Of a stretch of 64,000 nt of DNA, positions 57,347-64,000 are shown piece by piece. Both the position numbers and the translations under genes were made by a program. Position 1 is the stretch's first letter; each line of letters starts with the position of its first letter. The notes under the pieces are model-generated. The model had not been told where the DNA came from. It saw only the letters and a list, made by a program, of their open reading frames with translations, and did not search any database. The stretch spans positions 31,101 to 95,100 of the forward strand of contig DATIEE010000029.1 of the NCBI GenBank assembly GCA_035455925.1, given 5' to 3'. This DNA comes from Candidatus Babeliales bacterium (lineage in GTDB: Bacteria; Babelota; Babeliae; Babelales; Vermiphilaceae).

Positions 57347-59950
57347 ATGAAGAATAGCACTAAACCTATCATAATAGCTCATTGGATTAATGTTTTTGGA
57401 GCTCGTGAACATAACTTAAAAAATATCGATGTTGCCATTCCAAAAAATAAATTAGTTGTGATTACTGGTCCATCTGGATCAGGTAAAAGCTCTTTAGCCC
57501 TCGATATTCTTTTTACCGAAGGTAAAAGACGTTATGTAGAATCCCTCTCGTCATATGCTCGTCAATTTTTGGGTATAGCCAAAAAACCCGATGTTGACCG
57601 TATAGATGGGCTGTGTCCAGCAATTGCCATAGAACAAAAAACTGTTGGCTCAAACCCTCGCTCAACCGTAGGAACAATAACTGAAATATATGACTACTTT
57701 CGTATTCTTTTTGCACGCATTGGAAGAGTATTTTGCCCTCATTGCCATCTGGAAATTAAGGCCGAATCAGCCGAAGCTATCTGTAAAATGATGAATAAAG
57801 AATTTCATCGTAAAATAATTTCGATAGCAGCTCCCATAGTGCATGAGCAAAAGGGCGAATTTATTCAAGACCTGATTCGTCTTTTTGAAAAGGGCTATTA
57901 TCGCATTAAAATTGATGGGGAACAGTATAAATTTAAATCACATGATGAAATAAAAAGTCTTAACTTAAAAAAAACCCATAAGCACTCAATCGATGTTATT
58001 ATTGATTGTCTTGAGATTACCATTGAAGCTAGCGCACGCTTACAAGAAGCAGTTGAAGTAGCTTTTAAGCTTGCTAATGGCAACTGCAAAATTATAGCTG
58101 GTTCTGAACAACATGTTTATTCATCACATCGTATTTGTATTGCATGTTCACAGTCAATCCCTGAATTAGAACCACGTTGTTTTTCTTTTAATTCTCCTGT
58201 GGGTGCATGTAAAGGATGTGAAGGATTGGGTACCATTAATGAATGGCCCTGGAGTGATGATGATAAGAATGCATGGAAAGCAGATTATCCACAGTTTTTT
58301 GGAGATAAATACGCGACATCCCGTACCTGTAAAGAATGTAACGGTAAACGTTTAAATACACATGCTTTGGCAGTGTTTGTCGGCGACAAAGATATTTATG
58401 AATTGTGTAATCTTTCTATTAAACAATTATTACAATTTTTCGATACGCTTGTTCTTAATTCAACTGAAACAGAAATTGCTCAGGGGCTTATTCAAGAAAT
58501 CAAAAATAGGCTTATTTTCATTAATGATGTTGGATTGTCATATTTGACATTAAATCGTACTGCTCGAACATTATCAGGCGGCGAAGGACAACGTATTCGG
58601 CTAGCTTGCCAAATCGGCTCATCATTAAGCGGCGTACTATATATTCTTGATGAGCCAAGTATTGGTTTACATCAAAGAGATAATGATCGTTTAATTGAGA
58701 CACTTAAAGCATTACGCGATCAAGATAACACCATTGTAGTTGTTGAGCATGATATGGATACCATTGCACAATCAGATTATGTCATAGACATGGGACCCGC
58801 TGCTGGAATTTTGGGTGGAAAAGTTACCGCTGTTGGCACACCAACTGAATTATCTAATAATAATAATTCATTAACTGGCGCATATTTGAATGGTTCAAGA
58901 GCTATAGCACTACCACAGCTAGTGAGAAAGCCTTCTGAATATATGATATTAGAACATGCTGATAAACATAATTTGCACGATGTCACCTTACGTGTACCAT
59001 TGGGTGTGATATGCGGAGTTTCTGGTGTATCTGGTTCTGGTAAAAGCACATTGATTATGGATGAACTTGTTTCTGCTATTAAACGTGAATTTTCAGGGGG
59101 CTATAAACGAATTCGGCATAACGCTTTACATTCATCGGAAAATTTTCGCGGCGCAGAGAATATAGAAAATTTAGTTGTTATTGATCAAAGTCCCATTGGA
59201 CGTACACCCCGGTCTAACCCCGCAACCTATTTAGGAATTTTTGATGAAATAAGGAAGCTATTCGCATCATTACCCGAAAGTAATGCTCGTGGGTATACAG
59301 TAGGTAGATTTAGCTTTAATGTAGCAGCGGGAAGATGTTTTGAGTGTCGCGGCGATGGCACCATAAAAGTAGAAATGCATTTTTTACCTGAAGTTATTAT
59401 GATGTGTAAATCATGTAACGGTGCTCGTTATAATAATGAAACATTATCAATTACCTATAAAGGAAAATCTATTGCGGATGTGCTTGCATTGACAGTGCAT
59501 GAGGCATTATCATTTTTTGAACATCACAAAACGATTGCTAAGCGTTTGCAGTTAATGTGCGATGTTGGTCTTGATTATCTTGCCCTAGGACAGTCATCAA
59601 CAACTCTATCAGGCGGAGAAGCGCAACGAATAAAATTGGTAGATGAGTTAGCAAAACGTGAAAAACATACTTTATATATTTTAGACGAACCAACAACCGG
59701 ATTACATACAAGTGATATTGAAAAATTACTACAAGTACTTAATCGCCTTGTTGATAAAAACAATTCTATGATACTTATCGAACACAATCTGGATGTATTA
59801 AAAACAGTCGATTATCTTATTGATTTAGGACCCGAAGGTGGTGATGGTGGAGGACGTATTGTCGCTCAAGGAACACCGCAAGAAGTTGCTCAATGCTTAG
59901 AAAGCCATACAGGTCGTTATTTAAAGAGAATCTTTACCAAACTTCAATAA
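57347..59950 (+). CDS. uvrA: Excinuclease ABC subunit A (UvrA), shortened
   Basis: 867 residues from ATG 57347 (AGGAAA upstream), versus about 940 usual. DNA damage sensor of nucleotide excision repair. Two ABC modules: GPSGSGKSS (41-49) with LSGGEGQR, and GVSGSGKST with LSGGEAQR. Zinc-finger pairs CIAC...CKGC and CFEC...CKSC are present. The shortening is between the first zinc finger and CKECNGKRL, where about 75 residues of the usual insertion are missing. uvrD is in the same window; uvrB/uvrC are not. Confidence 0.95.
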   Translation: MKNSTKPIIIAHWINVFGAREHNLKNIDVAIPKNKLVVITGPSGSGKSSLALDILFTEGKRRYVESLSSYARQFLGIAKKPDVDRIDGLCPAIAIEQKTVGSNPRSTVGTITEIYDYFRILFARIGRVFCPHCHLEIKAESAEAICKMMNKEFHRKIISIAAPIVHEQKGEFIQDLIRLFEKGYYRIKIDGEQYKFKSHDEIKSLNLKKTHKHSIDVIIDCLEITIEASARLQEAVEVAFKLANGNCKIIAGSEQHVYSSHRICIACSQSIPELEPRCFSFNSPVGACKGCEGLGTINEWPWSDDDKNAWKADYPQFFGDKYATSRTCKECNGKRLNTHALAVFVGDKDIYELCNLSIKQLLQFFDTLVLNSTETEIAQGLIQEIKNRLIFINDVGLSYLTLNRTARTLSGGEGQRIRLACQIGSSLSGVLYILDEPSIGLHQRDNDRLIETLKALRDQDNTIVVVEHDMDTIAQSDYVIDMGPAAGILGGKVTAVGTPTELSNNNNSLTGAYLNGSRAIALPQLVRKPSEYMILEHADKHNLHDVTLRVPLGVICGVSGVSGSGKSTLIMDELVSAIKREFSGGYKRIRHNALHSSENFRGAENIENLVVIDQSPIGRTPRSNPATYLGIFDEIRKLFASLPESNARGYTVGRFSFNVAAGRCFECRGDGTIKVEMHFLPEVIMMCKSCNGARYNNETLSITYKGKSIADVLALTVHEALSFFEHHKTIAKRLQLMCDVGLDYLALGQSSTTLSGGEAQRIKLVDELAKREKHTLYILDEPTTGLHTSDIEKLLQVLNRLVDKNNSMILIEHNLDVLKTVDYLIDLGPEGGDGGGRIVAQGTPQEVAQCLESHTGRYLKRIFTKLQ

Positions 59951-60024
59951 TGAGAAATTGAGAAAATTATCAATTGCGATATACTAAAATGAAGAAAAAA
60001 TAAATATTTTTGTAGAGGTATTTC

Positions 60025-60882
60025 ATGAAGCATTATGTCTTGGTTCTATTCATTACAGTCAATTTTCTATTACCTAGCACTACATATGCTGTGACTTATT
60101 TGCACTATAAAACCATTAATAACAAAGCAGTGGAAATAGAAAAAAAAATAACTCGTGATCGATATATAGGATACAGCTTGGCAGCTATAGGTATTATTCA
60201 TGAGCTATATCAATGGGTACCAATGATGAGAAGTTGCTTTGGTAATACTTATCAGGGTAAAGAACAAATCAATGAAAAAAAATCTATTATTGAAGCTTTC
60301 TGTGCTGGTCTTTCATCTCTTTTTTATACACAAGAAGGATGGATTTCTATTGCGCATGCAGGATTGAATATTGGCGGTTTCATTATGATTTCAAAGGTTG
60401 GCGAGCAATTTGTCCATCCTGATACTTTGCGGTGGTTTATATATACCTATGCGTCGTATGAAGCAACAATCGACCTCATGCAAAAAAGACTACTAATTTT
60501 ACGCAATGATGATTTAGAATCAGAACAAACAATCATACATAGAGAATTCTTACAATTATTACATGCTCGTTTAATTCAACAAAATGAATTGATCTGTGCA
60601 TATATGATATATAAATCTAAGCGCTTAACGAATGAAGAAAGCCTTATCGCTCAGAAAACAATTCACTCTTTTTTCACTATGCATAATAGTTGGCTACAGC
60701 AAATAGCAGCTCAATGGGAGAGTGATAGTAGTAATTATGATCAATGCCATCAGCTTTTAGAAGCATATAAAACAGAAATTGCATCTCATCTAAAACATTT
60801 TTCTACCATAGAGGGAGAATCACTACGCGATCGAGCTATTATTCAAAAACAAATTAAAAAGTCCGCATTACTAAAAAATTAA
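60025..60882 (+). CDS. Secreted or membrane protein of unknown function
   Basis: 285 residues. Signal peptide to about residue 23 (PSTTYA), further hydrophobic segments (ISIAHAGLNIGGFIMI), and a long helical C-terminal half. GAGG precedes the ATG. Not recognised. Downstream of uvrA, 74 bases away. Confidence 0.55.
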   Translation: MKHYVLVLFITVNFLLPSTTYAVTYLHYKTINNKAVEIEKKITRDRYIGYSLAAIGIIHELYQWVPMMRSCFGNTYQGKEQINEKKSIIEAFCAGLSSLFYTQEGWISIAHAGLNIGGFIMISKVGEQFVHPDTLRWFIYTYASYEATIDLMQKRLLILRNDDLESEQTIIHREFLQLLHARLIQQNELICAYMIYKSKRLTNEESLIAQKTIHSFFTMHNSWLQQIAAQWESDSSNYDQCHQLLEAYKTEIASHLKHFSTIEGESLRDRAIIQKQIKKSALLKN

Positions 60883-61023
60883 TGAAAAATAACATTATCA
60901 AGTGATTGTTAATGCTTTACATAAAAGTGTTTTTCTGCAAAATATTGCATATTGAAATTATAATTTGTTATTTTAAAGCTAGTGATAAAAAAATTATTCA
61001 TTGTTTTGAGGAAGGTTTTTAGT

Positions 61024-61197
61024 ATGAAGAATAAATTAATGACTTATGGCTTATTAGTTATTGCAGCAATAGTTACTTCTACATCAATGATACGTCCAGA
61101 CGAATATAATGATGAATGTTGTGGCAAAAGTATAATGGTTGATTATGATGAAGAGGAACAATGCACAGATGGTTCGTGTGAGGATAGCATTTATTAA
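61024..61197 (+). CDS. Small secreted acidic Cys-containing protein
   Basis: 57 residues from the ATG at 61024 (GAGGAAGG upstream; an earlier in-frame ATG is rejected). Signal peptide then TSTS-MIRPDE, and an acidic tail with four Cys (DECCGKS, DEEEQCTDGSCED) that could bind metal or form disulfides. A clean terminator follows. Function unknown. Confidence 0.6.
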   Translation: MKNKLMTYGLLVIAAIVTSTSMIRPDEYNDECCGKSIMVDYDEEEQCTDGSCEDSIY

Positions 61198-61224
61198 GAT
61201 CTAACATTTTCATGAAAAATATAT

Positions 61225-61276
61225 AATCGGATAGTTATTGGGCAAATTACTTTGAATATCTATCCGATTTTTTTTA
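61225..61276 (+). terminator. Rho-independent terminator
   Basis: Perfect stem AATCGGATAG (61225-61234) / CTATCCGATT (61260-61269) followed by a T8 run. Confidence 0.85.
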
Positions 61277-61333
61277 TTAAGCTACATGTTGTTATAGCTG
61301 CAATTCGTTTTATTTTATATACTAAAAATTACT

Positions 61334-63955
61334 ATGACACAAAATAAAGAATACACACCATTGATGCAGCAGTATCATGATATTAAGGTTGATTATGTTG
61401 ATACTCTTCTTTTTTTTCAAGTAGGTGATTTTTATGAACTTTTTTTTGATGATGCAAAAAACGCAGCCGCATTTTTAGGTATTGTGCTTACCTCTCGTGG
61501 CAAAAATAAAAATGAGCCAATTCCATTATGCGGTGTTCCTGTTCATGCTATTGATCATTATTTATTGAAATTAGTTAAGGGTGGATTTAAGGTAGCCTTA
61601 TGTGATCAACTTGAAGATCCAAAACCAGGAACTCTTGTTAAGCGTGGCGTTAAGCAAGTCTTAACGCCAGGAACTCTTACCGATTCTCAGCTCCTTAATG
61701 AACGATCTGCATCTTATATCTTTTCCTTTTATCCTGCCGGTAATACATGGGGATTAATTTTTAGTGAACTACTAACCGCTCAAATTTTTATTACAACAGT
61801 CCCCGCAGGTTCAGAGAAACTATTAGAATCAGAATTGATTCGTTTTTTTCCGGATGAAATTTTACTTCCAAGCTCTCTACGAACCCAAGAATTTCAAACA
61901 TATTTTAAGCGTTTGGGCTATTTTACAACAATTGTACATGCTAACGACGAAAAAATGTTTGAAAGTGATGGGTATGATTGGCTAAAAAAACAATTCACTC
62001 AAACAGTTTGTGCACAGCTAGAACAAAATGAATCGATGCGACAAGCCTTGTTTTATTTTTATGCATATATGTCAAAAAACCAGCGATCATCGCTTGATCA
62101 ATTTACCTCTCTCTCTTTTTATAAATCGGATGATTTTTTAATCATGGATATGGCAACACAACGAAATTTAGAACTTGTTAAAAATATTCATGATGGCAGC
62201 ACTAAAAACACGTTATTTAGCGTGATGGATAAAGCAAAAACTGCAATGGGATCTCGTATGATCAAAAAATGGATCTTGCGCCCACTTGTTAAACGCGAAG
62301 CAATTATTCAACGTCAAAAAGCTATAACACTTTTTTATGGCGATATAGCATTAGTCAACATTCTTGAACAGTTATTAACTTCAGTTGGTGATTGTGAGCG
62401 TATCGTTGGACGTATTGCTTTACAACGAGCATCTTTAATGGATTATAGCGGATTATTGCAAATGCTAAAAGCAATTCCTCATTTCAGAAATAGCATTCAA
62501 CATTATAAACCGAATGTTTTTTTATTACGTGTTATTGATGATCATTTAGGTGATTTTCAATCATTATCTGATTTATTACATGCGGCCTTGCATGATGAGC
62601 CATCAGTAGAATTAATTATTAAGGAAGGATTTGACAAGCAACTCGATCACATGAGAAAACTCATTAATAATAGTAGCGAACAGATAATTGCTCTTGAAAT
62701 TGCAGAACAAAAAGCAACAGGAATTCAGTCCCTTAAAATTCGCTATAACGCAATCCAAGGATATTATATTGAAGTCACTAATACACATTTAGCTGCTATT
62801 CCTGAGCGATATCGCCGCTTACAAACATTAGTTGGTAGAGAACGATTTATTATACCTGAATTGCAATCATTGCAGTATAGTATTGAATCAGCCCGTAAAG
62901 ACATTACACAGTATGAACAAAAATTATTTGATGGTATTAAAAGTAAAATTGGATTGCAAATTTCCGCATTACGTAAATCTGCACACGCGATAGCGAATAT
63001 TGATGCCTTATTATCACTTGCAAGGCTTGCATATGATAATGGATACGTATGTCCGCAATTAAATGAACAAAAAGATGTTATTATTATTAAGGGTCGCCAT
63101 CCTGTTGTTGAACAAGTTCTTTCTCATACATTCATACCAAATGATACAACATTAACGAATGATCAATCATTATGGATCATCACTGGTCCAAATATGGGAG
63201 GTAAATCAACCTATTTGCGCCAAGTAGCTCTTTTATCGGTAATGGCTCATATTGGTTCATTTTTACCTGCAAAAAGCGCTAACATAGCTTTGTTAGATCG
63301 TATTTTCACGAGAATTGGAGCAAGTGATAATATGGCAGAAGGTAAAAGTACTTTTTTAGTTGAAATGGAAGAAACAGCCATAATATGTACTCAAGCAACG
63401 GAAAAAAGTCTGGTTATTTTAGATGAAGTTGGCCGTGGAACAAGTACATTTGATGGATTGGCGATAGCACAAGCAGTTGTTGAGTATATTTTTAATGAAA
63501 TAGGCGCACGCTGTCTGTTTGCAACGCATTATCATGAATTAACATATTTGCCCCAAACACATCCCGGCATTGTAGTGTATCAAACGGCAAGCAAAAAAAA
63601 TAACGATGGTATATTGTTTTTATATACTATTATACAAGGCATTGCCGATGGTAGCTTTGGGATTGAGGTCGCAAAACTGGCAGATCTTCCTACGACAATT
63701 ATTAAACGCTCATCAATATTGGTTGATTCTTTTGTGCATGGTGGTACAGCTATTCCAATTATTTCTACTGTTAAAGACACAACAGATCAACAAAACTTAT
63801 ATGATGAAAATATAGCATTAAAGGCAGAAAATCAAAAACTGCTTGCTGAATGCACAAAAAATAAAAAAATTATGGCATTGGTGAACAATGTTGATTTTGA
63901 CGATTTATCACCGAAAAAAGCATTCGATTTATTGTGGAAATGCAAAGACATGTAA
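61334..63955 (+). CDS. mutS: DNA mismatch repair protein MutS
   Basis: 873 residues. Mismatch-recognition N-terminus with VGDFYELFFDDA (the F-x-E type wedge region), clamp and lever helices, and ABC-type ATPase with GPNMGGKST near 617, DEVGRGTSTFDG (Walker B) and the HYHELTYL motif. Full length, with its own upstream region; the last base is just inside the window. mutL is not present here. Confidence 0.97.
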   Translation: MTQNKEYTPLMQQYHDIKVDYVDTLLFFQVGDFYELFFDDAKNAAAFLGIVLTSRGKNKNEPIPLCGVPVHAIDHYLLKLVKGGFKVALCDQLEDPKPGTLVKRGVKQVLTPGTLTDSQLLNERSASYIFSFYPAGNTWGLIFSELLTAQIFITTVPAGSEKLLESELIRFFPDEILLPSSLRTQEFQTYFKRLGYFTTIVHANDEKMFESDGYDWLKKQFTQTVCAQLEQNESMRQALFYFYAYMSKNQRSSLDQFTSLSFYKSDDFLIMDMATQRNLELVKNIHDGSTKNTLFSVMDKAKTAMGSRMIKKWILRPLVKREAIIQRQKAITLFYGDIALVNILEQLLTSVGDCERIVGRIALQRASLMDYSGLLQMLKAIPHFRNSIQHYKPNVFLLRVIDDHLGDFQSLSDLLHAALHDEPSVELIIKEGFDKQLDHMRKLINNSSEQIIALEIAEQKATGIQSLKIRYNAIQGYYIEVTNTHLAAIPERYRRLQTLVGRERFIIPELQSLQYSIESARKDITQYEQKLFDGIKSKIGLQISALRKSAHAIANIDALLSLARLAYDNGYVCPQLNEQKDVIIIKGRHPVVEQVLSHTFIPNDTTLTNDQSLWIITGPNMGGKSTYLRQVALLSVMAHIGSFLPAKSANIALLDRIFTRIGASDNMAEGKSTFLVEMEETAIICTQATEKSLVILDEVGRGTSTFDGLAIAQAVVEYIFNEIGARCLFATHYHELTYLPQTHPGIVVYQTASKKNNDGILFLYTIIQGIADGSFGIEVAKLADLPTTIIKRSSILVDSFVHGGTAIPIISTVKDTTDQQNLYDENIALKAENQKLLAECTKNKKIMALVNNVDFDDLSPKKAFDLLWKCKDM

Positions 63956-64000
63956 ATTATATCTTTTGCTGGACGATAGGGGCTTTTTTTGATATCTTAT

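Noticed and set aside
1..64000. CRISPR array, insertion sequence, transposase, integrase or rRNA
   Set aside because: No regularly spaced repeats, no transposase or integrase motif and no rRNA-like sequence were seen; repeats are all gene-family duplications.

Overview
The window is AT-rich, densely coded bacterial DNA with no gap over 300 bases. It mixes single-copy housekeeping genes with many lineage-specific secreted proteins: ankyrin, F-box-like, RING, TPR and unknown families. That mix fits a host-dependent intracellular bacterium. Small accessory families, ankyrin/F-box/RING secretome, short operons and poly-A tracts resemble Candidatus Dependentiae (TM6). This placement is inference from gene content; no rRNA is present to test it.

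Layout. 1-2600 (minus): ffh-rpsP-khpA-trmD translation/secretion cluster, trmD cut by the window edge, rimM absent. 2.8-8.2 kb (plus): secreted metalloprotease-like protein, hflX, and two overlapping TPR-glycosyltransferase genes. 8.2-11.5 kb (minus): an A-B-A-B tandem array of small secreted proteins, each with its own promoter, one copy frameshifted. 11.5-15.6 kb (plus): DUF6165-like protein, UvrD helicase, methyltransferase, Nudix hydrolase. 15.8-21.9 kb (minus): three copies of a secreted propeller-like, Cys/His-rich family (two frameshifted at A-runs, plus a remnant of a lost copy), with ppa inserted. 22-27 kb (minus): a DUF4143-type ATPase preceded by two matching dyads, an MFS transporter and an ABC exporter. 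27-35.4 kb: ankyrin and other secreted proteins, a secreted hemerythrin, an AAA-nuclease, and two ankyrin ORFs joined by a dnaX-type A_AAA_AAG slippery heptamer in the correct phase. 35.5-43.5 kb: rluB, ldh, PAP2 phosphatase, F-box/ankyrin protein, galU, pheS, tRNA-Phe. 43.5-57.2 kb (minus): dnaE, yicC, yebC, ruvB, rodA, a secreted RING protein and its RING-less paralog, small membrane proteins, tRNA-Pro and tRNA-His. 57.3-64 kb (plus): uvrA, secreted proteins and mutS.

How it fits together. DNA repair and replication (uvrA, uvrD, mutS, ruvB, dnaE), translation (ffh, rpsP, trmD, pheS, tRNAs, hflX, rluB) and cell shape (rodA) form the core. The accessory half consists mostly of exported proteins, several with eukaryotic ubiquitin-system-like modules, suggesting manipulation of a eukaryotic host. 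The most testable observations are the putative programmed -1 frameshift joining two ankyrin modules, a recurring Met right after the predicted signal-peptide cleavage site in about a dozen unrelated secreted proteins, the paired dyads before the DUF4143-type ATPase, and the secreted RING protein beside a RING-less paralog.
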